From positions 1-10,681 of the forward strand of contig USNA01000013.1 of the NCBI GenBank assembly GCA_900555955.1: a DNA stretch of 10,681 nt, written 5' to 3'. The notes under the pieces are model-generated. The model was not told where the DNA came from. It saw only the letters and a list, made by a program, of their open reading frames with translations, and did not search any database. Below are positions 1 to 5,325 of the stretch, piece by piece (positions within the stretch are counted from its first letter, which is position 1; every line of letters begins with the position of its first letter). The stretch comes from an uncultured Collinsella sp. (lineage in GTDB: Bacteria > Actinomycetota > Coriobacteriia > Coriobacteriales > Coriobacteriaceae). The position numbers and the translations under genes are program-made.

Positions 1-669
1 GAGGAGTCGACGCAGCAGCTGGAACCGGCGGCCAAGCCGGTCAAGTACCTGGCTCAGGGCACCATCTACCCCGACATCATCGAGTCCGGCGCTCGCAAGA
101 CGGGCGGCAAGACGGCCACTATCAAGAGCCATCACAACCTGATCCCGTTCCCCGAGGGCGTGCACTTCGACCTCATTGAGCCGCTCGACCACTTCTTTAA
201 GGACGAGGTCCGTGCGCTTGGTCTGGCGCTGGGCCTGCCGGGTCACATCGTGTTCCGCCAGCCCTTCCCGGGCCCGGGTCTGGCCATCCGCATCATCGGC
301 GCGGTCGACAAGGAGAAGCTCGAGATCCTCAAGAACGCCGACGCCATCGTGCGCGAGGAGCTCGACGCCTACAACCAGCGTCTGTTTGAGCAGACCGGCG
401 AGCGCAACTCCGAGCACAGCTGCTGGCAGTACTTTGCGGTTCTGCCCGACATTAAGTCCGTGGGCGTTATGGGCGACGAGCGCACCTACCAGCGCCCGAT
501 CATCCTGCGTGCCGTCGAGTCCAGCGATGCCATGACCGCCGACTGGGCCAAGCTGCCCTACGACGTGCTGGCCCGCATTTCCGGCCGTATCGTGGCCGAG
601 GTCCCCGGCGCCAACCGCGTGTGCTACGACATCACGTCCAAGCCGCCCGCGACCATCGAGTGGGAGTAG
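1..669 (+). CDS. guaA: GMP synthase (glutamine-hydrolysing), 3' part
   Basis: Makes GMP from XMP, glutamine and ATP, the last step of de novo guanine nucleotide synthesis, in the cytoplasm. The frame is open from base 1, so the 5' end lies outside the window. The visible 222 residues are the end of the ATP-pyrophosphatase domain and the C-terminal dimerisation domain. Seen directly: [19 protein letters not shown], then [13 protein letters not shown], then the typical C-terminal KPPATIEWE before TAG. The family is usually a little over 500 residues, so well over half is missing. An internal GTG at 160 is not the start, because conserved sequence continues upstream of it. This is the host chromosomal anchor; its 3' end is a known integration site for tyrosine-recombinase elements, which agrees with the integrase about 1.4 kb downstream. 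The identification is very secure. Confidence 0.98.
   Translation, partial: EESTQQLEPAAKPVKYLAQGTIYPDIIESGARKTGGKTATIKSHHNLIPFPEGVHFDLIEPLDHFFKDEVRALGLALGLPGHIVFRQPFPGPGLAIRIIGAVDKEKLEILKNADAIVREELDAYNQRLFEQTGERNSEHSCWQYFAVLPDIKSVGVMGDERTYQRPIILRAVESSDAMTADWAKLPYDVLARISGRIVAEVPGANRVCYDITSKPPATIEWE
641..669 (+). other. Candidate attachment site (attL) at the guaA 3' end
   Basis: The conserved last codons of guaA are a known target of tyrosine integrases, which usually restore the gene by carrying a copy of its 3' end. An integrase/excisionase module follows within 1.4 kb, in the arrangement expected just inside an element end. I looked for a second copy of the guaA end, such as GAGTGGGAGTAG or its complement, further along the window and found none, so the matching attR must lie outside or be lost. 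The exact core is inferred, not seen. Confidence 0.35.
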
Positions 670-784
670 GCTGATAGGGTTCTGACCTGCATTTTTGAGT
701 GCCGCACTGTGCCGCTGAGTTTCGTTTCGTACGAGAGTCATGGCAAAGCCGCCAGCGATGTTGGTGAGTAAATACGATAACCGA

Positions 785-820
785 GCCTCCGTTCCCGCGT
801 TGGGACGGAGGCTTTTTCTT
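785..820 (+). terminator. Rho-independent terminator downstream of guaA
   Basis: The stem GCCTCCGTTCCC (785-796) pairs with GGGACGGAGGC (802-812) with a single bulged T and a short loop, followed by TTTTTCTT. Its orientation and distance, 115 bases after the guaA stop, fit termination of guaA transcription. Confidence 0.9.
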
Positions 821-842
821 TGTCGTTTTACTCCCTTTCACC

Positions 843-854
843 TGCGATTTCGCA
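843..854. repeat. Small perfect hairpin TGCGA-TT-TCGCA
   Basis: A five-base perfect stem with a TT loop, placed between two direct copies of TTTACTCCC (827 and 856, 29 bases apart). It has the same five-base stem and TT loop as the hairpin at 1174-1185, which also sits beside the motif, so stem and motif may form one composite element. Confidence 0.4.
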
Positions 855-1100
855 ATTTACTCCCCCGTGTTTCAAGACGGCAAGGCACGGTGCGGCATTC
901 GGAGGAACGGGAGTAAGGATTCATCCCAAGTGAGTAGACGCGCGATTTTTGTCTCCGAGAGCCAAACGGGGCCGTTTCGGGGCCTGTGAAACTCAAATCG
1001 AACTCAATAGGCTTTTCGGCGGTCTTCTCACAGCGTTTTCCCAGGTGGTTAATGGGGAGTAAAGAATCTCGCCGCCTCAATGAAAACGGGAGTAACCAGG

Positions 1101-1125
1101 GGAAATGCCGCGGCGTACTGCCGCG
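1101..1125. repeat. GGAAATGCCnnGGC unit, copy 1, with CGCGGC/GCCGCG hairpin
   Basis: GGAAATGCCGCGGC at 1101-1114 is repeated as GGAAATGCCTTGGC at 1170-1183, differing only at two central bases. In this copy a six-base stem (CGCGGC 1109-1114 with GCCGCG 1120-1125) forms around GTACT. GGGAGTAA lies just upstream at 1088-1095. Confidence 0.45.
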
Positions 1126-1150
1126 TGCCGCCGTGTAAGCCACCGCGTCA

Positions 1151-1200
1151 TTTACTCCCCAGGTGCGCCGGAAATGCCTTGGCATGCAATGGGGAGTAAA
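1151..1200. repeat. Composite 50-base inverted-repeat element
   Basis: TTTACTCCCC (1151-1160) and GGGGAGTAAA (1191-1200) are perfect complements. Between them lies a second GGAAATGCCnnGGC copy (1170-1183), giving an inner perfect hairpin ATGCC-TT-GGCAT at 1174-1185. No T-run follows on either strand, so it is not a standard terminator. It is the best-formed unit of the motif array. Confidence 0.6.
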
Positions 1201-1287
1201 AACTCAGCTTACGCAGGCCCGAGCGGCGCTCGCCGCCTGGTCCACCGTCCTGATTCGGTTGCGTTGATCGCGAAATGCGGAGAGCCG

Positions 1288-1701
1288 CTACAGCGAGGCT
1301 TTCCAGTCCTCGTATTCGTCGGCGTCGATCTTGCCGTTTTCGAGCTGCGCGCGCTTCTCTGCCCACAGTTCGATCGCCATCGCGGCTTTGGGCGCGTGCG
1401 GCGCCTTGGGGTTCAGGGAGAGGCCCGTGCCGTCGGCTGCGGGCACGATGCCGAAGGAGTCCTCGAGCCGCACGAGCAGCGACATGAGGTCGCCCGCAGT
1501 CTCGACGCCGTAATCCTTGAGGGCGTTGACGGACACGCCGAGCGCCGCGGAGATGGACTCGAGCAGCTCGGGCTTCACGGCGCGGATGCCGCTCTCGTAG
1601 TGGCGCACGGCCCCCTCGGTCAGGCCGACCGCCTCGGCGAGCTGCGCCTGCGTCATGCCGCGCGACTTGCGGTACCGCCTTATGTTCTCGCCTACGGACA
1701 T
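1288..1701 (-). CDS. XRE-family helix-turn-helix regulator
   Basis: A 137-residue cytoplasmic DNA-binding protein, probably the repressor or switch of the integration module. Residues about 4-60 form a Cro/C1-type HTH: GENIRRYRKSRGMTQAQLAEAVGLTEGAVRHYESG in pieces, followed by the usual LLESISAALGVSVNAL. The C-terminal part (LMSLLVRLEDSFGIVP, then an acidic tail ending DADEYEDWKASL) shows no enzyme motif and probably mediates oligomer contacts. The start is ATG at 1701 because AGGAGGAGGG lies a few bases upstream (1705-1714 complement). An in-frame upstream ATG at 1761 would run through the promoter and lacks a ribosome site. It is divergent from xis-int and shares a 140-base control region with repeated GTAC pairs, its likely operators. 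The regulatory target is inferred from position; the family call is secure. Confidence 0.92.
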   Translation of the reverse strand: MSVGENIRRYRKSRGMTQAQLAEAVGLTEGAVRHYESGIRAVKPELLESISAALGVSVNALKDYGVETAGDLMSLLVRLEDSFGIVPAADGTGLSLNPKAPHAPKAAMAIELWAEKRAQLENGKIDADEYEDWKASL

Positions 1702-1732
1702 GAGCCCTCCTCCTGGAATTACGTACCAGCAC

Positions 1733-1761
1733 ATCTTATCAGCGTACGCAAATGTACGCAA
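1733..1761 (-). promoter_or_regulatory. Predicted leftward promoter for the XRE gene
   Basis: On the minus strand TTGCGT (complement of 1756-1761) and TAAGAT (complement of 1733-1738) are separated by 17 bases and lie about 30 bases upstream of the XRE start codon. The match to the sigma-70 consensus is only moderate. GTAC pair 1 fills most of the spacer, which would allow autorepression. Confidence 0.5.
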
Positions 1762-1766
1762 TTCTA

Positions 1767-1795
1767 TTGACAGTACAGATATGTACGTTTACTCT
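1767..1795 (+). promoter_or_regulatory. Predicted rightward promoter for xis-int
   Basis: A perfect -35 box TTGACA (1767-1772) is followed after 17 bases by TACTCT (1790-1795), a weak -10 box. GTAC pair 2 (1773-1786) lies entirely within the spacer. Transcription would begin near 1802, upstream of the xis ribosome site at 1833. Confidence 0.6.
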
Positions 1796-1841
1796 GAATC
1801 TGTGAACCGTACGTATCCGTACGCCATTGATTGGAGGAGCC

Positions 1842-2045
1842 ATGGACGAGAAGGTGGCGAAGACGCCGAGGCCGCACATGCTGGACGCCGACGAGGTCGC
1901 GGAGCTGCTGAGGATCAAGAAAGGCAGCGCCTACGAGGTGATCAGGAAGATAAACGCCGAGCAGGAGGCGCGCGGGCGCGTGGTCATCCGCGGGCGCGTT
2001 CGAAGCGACGTCTTCGACGCCCTGTACTTCCCGGAGGTGGACTGA
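1842..2045 (+). CDS. Excisionase-like small HTH protein
   Basis: A 67-residue DNA-binding protein, probably the recombination directionality factor that helps the integrase excise the element. Residues about 13-60 fit the excisionase/HTH_17 fold: LDADEVAELLRIKKGSAYEVIR is the helix-turn-helix, followed by a short wing region (GRVVIRGRVRSDVFDALYF). Start chosen at ATG 1842 because GGAGGAG (1833-1839) sits just before it; an earlier in-frame start at 1827 would swallow that site. It ends one base before the integrase ATG, the usual xis-int coupling, and is driven by the promoter at 1767-1795. Excisionases are poorly conserved, so the family call rests on fold, size and position. It could also act as a transcription regulator of int. 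Confidence 0.8.
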   Translation: MDEKVAKTPRPHMLDADEVAELLRIKKGSAYEVIRKINAEQEARGRVVIRGRVRSDVFDALYFPEVD

Positions 2046-2046
2046 C

Positions 2047-3117
2047 ATGCCCGTGTACAAGGACGACGGCAACGGCACGTTCTACGTGCAGTGCTACTAC
2101 CGCGACGCCCGCGGCTCGAAGCGCCACAAGACGAAGCGCGGCTTCTCCTCCGAGGTGGAGGCCGCAGTGTGGGAGAGCCAGTTCAAGAGCCTTAACGGCG
2201 GGGCCATGGACATGACGTTCTCCGAGTTCGTCGAGGTGTACGCCTCCGAGGTGAAGCCGCGCATACGCGAGCACACGTGGATCACCAAGGAGTACATCAT
2301 CAACGACAAGCTCGTGCCGTTCTTCGGGGACATGCGCATGTGCGACGTGAGGCCGATCGACGTCATCAGGTGGCAAAACGAGCTCACCGAGCACCGGGAC
2401 GCCGACGGGAAGCCCTGGGCACCGACGTACCTGCGCACAGTGAACAACCAGCTCAACGCCATCTTCAACCACGCCGAGCGCTACTACGGCCTCAGCGACA
2501 ACCCGGTGCGCAGGGTCGACAAGATAGGCTCGAAGAAGGGCGGCGAGATGCAGTTCTGGACCAAGGACGAGTACCTGAGGTTCAGCGAGGCCGTCATGGA
2601 CAAGCCTCTCTCATTCCACGCCTTCGAGCTGCTTTACTGGACGGGCATACGCTGCGGCGAGCTCCTGGCGCTCACGCCGTCCGACTTCATGCTGGAGAGC
2701 TCGCGGCTGCGCATCAACAAGTCGTACCAGAGCCTCAACGGCGTTGACACCGTGACCGACCCCAAGACGCCCAAGTCCGTGCGCACGATCGTCATGCCCG
2801 CCTTCCTGCGCGACGAGATGGCGGACTTCATCGAGATGCGCGACGACGTCGCCCCCGACGAGCGCCTGTTCGCCGTGACCAAGCACTTCCTGGCCCACGA
2901 GATGGAGCGCGGGTGCAAGGCGTCGGGCGTGAAGCGCATCCGCATACACGACATACGCCACAGCCATGTGAGCCTGCTGATAGAGATGGGCTTCTCCGCG
3001 CTGGCCATCGCCGAGCGCATGGGCCACGAGGCGGTGGACATCACCTACCGCTACGCGCACCTGTTCCCCACGAAGCAGGACGAGATGGCCGCCGCGCTCG
3101 ACGGGGCGAGGGGGTAA
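2047..3117 (+). CDS. int: Tyrosine-recombinase integrase
   Basis: A 356-residue site-specific recombinase that should integrate and excise the element, probably at guaA. The N-terminal 45 residues resemble an arm-site DNA-binding domain (TFYVQCYYRD, then KTKRGFSSEVEAAVWE). Residues about 55-150 form the SAM-like core-binding domain. The catalytic domain follows with the full set: R202 (TGIRCGELLAL), a lysine in the beta-hairpin region (K240 or K243), H301 and R304 (HDIRHSH), H327 (RMGHE) and the nucleophile Y336 (ITYRYAHLF). The length is normal for the Tn916/lambda-type group and nothing is missing, so it looks active. GGAGGT at 2033-2038 precedes the ATG, which follows the xis stop by one base. 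Integration at guaA is inferred from position only. Confidence 0.97.
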   Translation: MPVYKDDGNGTFYVQCYYRDARGSKRHKTKRGFSSEVEAAVWESQFKSLNGGAMDMTFSEFVEVYASEVKPRIREHTWITKEYIINDKLVPFFGDMRMCDVRPIDVIRWQNELTEHRDADGKPWAPTYLRTVNNQLNAIFNHAERYYGLSDNPVRRVDKIGSKKGGEMQFWTKDEYLRFSEAVMDKPLSFHAFELLYWTGIRCGELLALTPSDFMLESSRLRINKSYQSLNGVDTVTDPKTPKSVRTIVMPAFLRDEMADFIEMRDDVAPDERLFAVTKHFLAHEMERGCKASGVKRIRIHDIRHSHVSLLIEMGFSALAIAERMGHEAVDITYRYAHLFPTKQDEMAAALDGARG

Positions 3118-3122
3118 GAAGG

Positions 3123-3548
3123 ATGCCGTGCGAGAACAGCGCCCGCAAGCGCAGCAAGACGATGGCGTTCCGCTGCACGCCCGAGGAGCGCAAGCTCATA
3201 TGCGAGATGGCAGCCTGGAGCGGCATGAACAGGCAGGACTACATCATCGCCAAGCTCACCGATACCCAGGTCGAGGTGAGGCCCTCCGTGAGCGTGCAGA
3301 AGGCACTGAGGGACTCGATGGCGGAATTGGCCAAGGAGGTGCGGCTGGCGGCCTCCTACGGCGAGCTGAGCGAGTCCCTGCAACAGAGAATTGAGCACGT
3401 GATGAGGTTCTTCCTAGCGCTCGGCGAGCCTGTTGACGCGCCGACGGAAGAGACATCGCCACGAACTACGTTTTTGGAAGAGCCGGTTCCATCCGTCATC
3501 GATGCGGGTTCCGACACCGCAAGCATCTTCGAGATGGGACGCAGGTAG
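3123..3548 (+). CDS. Ribbon-helix-helix protein, MobC-like
   Basis: A 141-residue small DNA-binding protein starting five bases after the integrase stop, so probably in the same transcript. A basic N-terminus (ARKRSK) leads into TMAFRCTPEERKLICEMA and WSGMNRQDYIIAKL, the strand-helix-helix pattern of plasmid mobilisation MobC and related relaxosome accessory proteins. Residues about 55-100 are helical, possibly coiled coil (ALRDSMAELAKEVRLA). The last 40 residues are Thr/Glu/Pro-rich and look disordered. The ATG at 3123 is preferred; its ribosome site is weak (GAGGGGG further upstream in the int tail). No relaxase or oriT is visible, so a mobilisation role is uncertain; it may instead regulate int or aid excision. 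It converges with the next gene, leaving three bases and no room for a terminator. Confidence 0.65.
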   Translation: MPCENSARKRSKTMAFRCTPEERKLICEMAAWSGMNRQDYIIAKLTDTQVEVRPSVSVQKALRDSMAELAKEVRLAASYGELSESLQQRIEHVMRFFLALGEPVDAPTEETSPRTTFLEEPVPSVIDAGSDTASIFEMGRR

Positions 3549-3551
3549 GGC

Positions 3552-5255
3552 CTAGCGCCAGACCTCCAACGCCTTGTCCGCAAGCCATTCGGCGCGATCG
3601 GCGATATCGCCCTCGTTCCAAGACTCCTTCTCTAGGGCATCGGCCATGGTCGCAAGGCCGGCGGCGCAGAGGGCCAAGCCGTCCTTGTATCCCTTTCCCT
3701 GCTTCTTGGTGGTCCAATCGGCATCGCGGATGGAGGCGTTGAGCGAATGCGTGATGATGGCGAGGTTGCCGAGCGTGAGGAGCTTCCGGTCCCTTCGCGT
3801 GGCAGCCTCATCGTCGAGGGCTCCCCATTTGTTTCGCCACTTCTTGGGCATCATGTGCTCGAGGGTGTACTGGTTGAACCCGAGCAGGGCCGTGCTGCTC
3901 ATGCCTGGGCGAATGGCGCTTTCCAGCAGATAGAGGACGCCCTTGGACTGGAGGTTGTACAGACACGATTCCTCGAATGCCGCTCGAACCTCGGCGTCGC
4001 CGGGCATGTACGTCGTCGCCTCGTCATTGGCTTCGAGAGCCTTCCTCAGCGCCTCCGCGTCCTTCACCCCGTTCAGGATCAGCGAGGTGAACAGCCTGTT
4101 GTAGTTCTTCGTGGTCGCCTGAACCAGCGTTCGGCGGACGATGTAGGTCTCAAGCAGGGCGAAGACCTCGGATTCCTCGCCCGAAGACTCCGCGTTCTTG
4201 CGAACGTAGAGCACGTACGGGATGAGCGTCGAGTTCTTGAGGCCGAATATGAGCACGTTCAGGCGCTCGATGCCGGGGGCGGAGGGGATGTCCGCGTCGC
4301 AGCAGCTTGGGTCAAACGTGGACTCGAACACCTTGGCATACGCCTTCATGCTGCTGAGGATCTCGTCCTTGTCTCCGTTGCAGTACCTGCCGATGAAGTC
4401 CTTGTAGGACTGGAAGAGGTTCGAAGTACGCGAATAGAAGAGCTTGTCCTCGGTCGTGACGCCACGCCTCTTGTCCTGAACCAGGATCTGGAGGAACGCG
4501 TCGAAGAAGAGGTCGACGAGCGTGCGCTTGATGCGCCCGGTAACGATCTCCTGCTCCCAATACTCCCTCTTCTCAGCCGTGGGCTCGAAGACGTCTTCCC
4601 AGCACTCCTTGAACGCCTGCTCGTTCTCGCGGTTGAAGAAGTAGTTCTTAAGGAGCTCCGCCGTCGTCAGGCGCACCCCGAGCGAGTTGATGGTGTCGAA
4701 TATCTGCTGCTCGTCCTCGCCCTCGGTAAGATCGATGCAGACGAACTGGACGTTCGACTTGATCGTGTTCCTGTCGACCTTCTCCGGGTCGATATTCTTG
4801 AGGAAGTAGTTGTAGGCAAGGACGATGGCCGAGGAGCCCTCGAGGGGTTCGCAGCCCGTGGCGCTGACGACCTTTTCGAAATCCTGCCGGTCGTACTTGC
4901 CGTGCCGCAAGGCGACATCGCCGGTCTCCAGGACGAAATCTCGCTCAAACAAATTGTTGGTGCCGTTTTTTGCACAGAGTGCCTTGAAGAAGATGACCAT
5001 GGTCGTGAGTCGCTGCTGGCCGTCGATGACGGTGCGAACCTCGGAGACCTCGGACCAGGTGTTGCCGGAGGAGGCCTGCTTCAGGATGATGGAGCCCAGG
5101 AAATAGGGCCGCTTCGAGGCCGTGACGAACTCCATGTCGCCGAGGAAACGCTCCCATTGCTCTTCTCCCCAGACGTACGCCCTTTGGTAAAAAGGTATTT
5201 CGAGCAGGCGCGATCCGTTGAACACGCCGCTTATCGTTGCTTTTCCTGCATCCAT
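3552..5255 (-). CDS. DUF262-DUF1524 protein (single-chain GmrSD-like nuclease)
   Basis: A 567-residue probable anti-phage restriction enzyme of the type IV GmrSD group, where an NTP-using DUF262 half and an HNH-like DUF1524 half are fused. DUF262 signature: IPFYQRAYVWGEEQW (20-34) and VIDGQQRLTTM (76-86), the DGQQR motif thought to handle nucleotide. DUF1524 signature: TLEHMMPKKW with H467-x-x-P470, then LGNLAIITHSLNASI and WTTKK, with the expected N506 and K517/K518, closing with the usual RAEWLADKALEVW. All catalytic landmarks are present and the length is normal. Family members cut modified (for example glucosylated hydroxymethylcytosine) phage DNA; the substrate here is unknown. The ATG at 5255 is supported by homology starting at once; the ribosome site is weak. 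It lies 51 bases after the DUF4238 gene on the same strand. Confidence 0.9.
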   Translation of the reverse strand: MDAGKATISGVFNGSRLLEIPFYQRAYVWGEEQWERFLGDMEFVTASKRPYFLGSIILKQASSGNTWSEVSEVRTVIDGQQRLTTMVIFFKALCAKNGTNNLFERDFVLETGDVALRHGKYDRQDFEKVVSATGCEPLEGSSAIVLAYNYFLKNIDPEKVDRNTIKSNVQFVCIDLTEGEDEQQIFDTINSLGVRLTTAELLKNYFFNRENEQAFKECWEDVFEPTAEKREYWEQEIVTGRIKRTLVDLFFDAFLQILVQDKRRGVTTEDKLFYSRTSNLFQSYKDFIGRYCNGDKDEILSSMKAYAKVFESTFDPSCCDADIPSAPGIERLNVLIFGLKNSTLIPYVLYVRKNAESSGEESEVFALLETYIVRRTLVQATTKNYNRLFTSLILNGVKDAEALRKALEANDEATTYMPGDAEVRAAFEESCLYNLQSKGVLYLLESAIRPGMSSTALLGFNQYTLEHMMPKKWRNKWGALDDEAATRRDRKLLTLGNLAIITHSLNASIRDADWTTKKQGKGYKDGLALCAAGLATMADALEKESWNEGDIADRAEWLADKALEVWR

Positions 5256-5294
5256 CCTTAAAGCCCTATCTATCCTTTGCGGTTATTGCTGGCG

Positions 5295-5325
5295 GGGTCA
5301 ATTTTATCAATACGCTGCTTGACCC
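5295..5325. repeat. Inverted repeat GGGTCAA / TTGACCC
   Basis: A perfect seven-base inverted repeat (5295-5301 and 5319-5325) separated by 17 bases spans the stop codon of the DUF4238 gene and the short gap before the DUF262 gene. No T-run follows on the minus strand, so it is a poor terminator. On the minus strand the 5295-5301 arm contains TTGACC, which could act as a -35 box for the DUF262 gene, but I see no convincing -10 box. It could be an operator for that gene. Confidence 0.35.

Larger units (their letters stand above)
697..900. repeat. 17-base imperfect inverted repeat (697-713 / 884-900)
   Basis: GAGTGCCGCACTGTGCC at 697-713 is matched at 15 of 17 positions by the complement of GGCACGGTGCGGCATTC at 884-900. 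The arms are 170 bases apart and enclose the guaA terminator and three copies of the GGGGAGTAAA-type motif. The long spacing argues against a simple terminator. A protein-binding pair or the ends of a small decayed element are possible. Confidence 0.5.
763..1200. repeat. Array of GGGGAGTAAA / TTTACTCCCC motifs
   Basis: Copies read as GGGGAGTAAA on the plus strand: 763-772 (GGTGAGTAAA), 909-916 (GGGAGTAA), 1054-1063 (exact), 1088-1095 (GGGAGTAA) and 1191-1200 (exact). Copies on the minus strand: 827-835 (TTTACTCCC), 856-866 (TTTACTCCCCC) and 1151-1160 (exact). The pair 1151-1160/1191-1200 is a perfect 10-base inverted repeat enclosing a hairpin. Spacing is irregular and both orientations occur, so this is not CRISPR. 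Eight near-identical 8-10-mers within 440 bases cannot be chance. Possible roles are arm-type sites bound by the integrase N-terminal domain, operators of an unknown regulator, or host REP-like repeats. The guaA end itself reads TGGGAGTAG (661-669), a partial match. Confidence 0.75.
670..1287. other. Gene-free, repeat-rich region between guaA and the regulator
   Basis: About 620 bases without a convincing gene. Open frames on the minus strand (632-841 and 838-1185) have low-complexity Arg/Ser/Pro-rich products, no good ribosome site and no recognisable domain. The region contains one terminator, a dispersed 10-base motif in at least eight copies, a 17-base imperfect inverted repeat and three short perfect hairpins, each listed separately. 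If guaA is the integration site, this is the left end of the element. If not, it is the ordinary guaA downstream region of the host. Confidence 0.7.
1723..1822. promoter_or_regulatory. Operator array: paired GTAC half-sites at 10-bp spacing
   Basis: GTAC occurs at 1723, 1744, 1754, 1773, 1783, 1809 and 1819. Six of the seven form three pairs with start-to-start spacing of exactly 10 bases, one helical turn: GTACGCAAATGTAC, GTACAGATATGTAC and GTACGTATCCGTAC. The consensus is GTAC-N6-GTAC with mostly G after each core. Pair 1 lies in the spacer of the predicted leftward promoter, pair 2 in the spacer of the rightward one, pair 3 in the xis leader. This is the geometry of a two-way repression switch, most likely bound by the divergent XRE protein. 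The repeats are seen; the binding protein is inferred. Confidence 0.8.

Noticed and set aside
632..1185. Two minus-strand frames (632-841, 838-1185) in the gene-free region
   Set aside because: They have no plausible ribosome sites, run across the guaA terminator and repeats, overlap the guaA end, and their products look like random translation.
763..1200. CRISPR array made of the GGGGAGTAAA copies
   Set aside because: The repeats are only about 10 bases long, occur in both orientations and have irregular spacing; no cas genes are nearby.
1148..1732. 194-codon minus-strand frame overlapping the XRE gene
   Set aside because: It is Arg/Ala-rich out-of-frame translation of the XRE gene; the HTH signature is in the other frame, with a strong ribosome site.
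1701..1761. Upstream start (1761) for the XRE gene
   Set aside because: It would put 20 extra residues across the predicted promoter and operator, and it lacks a ribosome site; ATG 1701 has AGGAGGAGGG just upstream.
1788..1795. Further copy of the TTTACTCC motif in the xis promoter (TTTACTCT)
   Set aside because: It matches only part of the motif, lies away from the array, and overlaps the predicted -10 region, so chance is likely.
3747..5261. 504-codon open frame on the plus strand opposite the DUF262-DUF1524 gene
   Set aside because: It is also a shadow, rich in Glu/Val/Leu with no recognisable domain; the minus strand shows both DGQQR and HxxP signatures.
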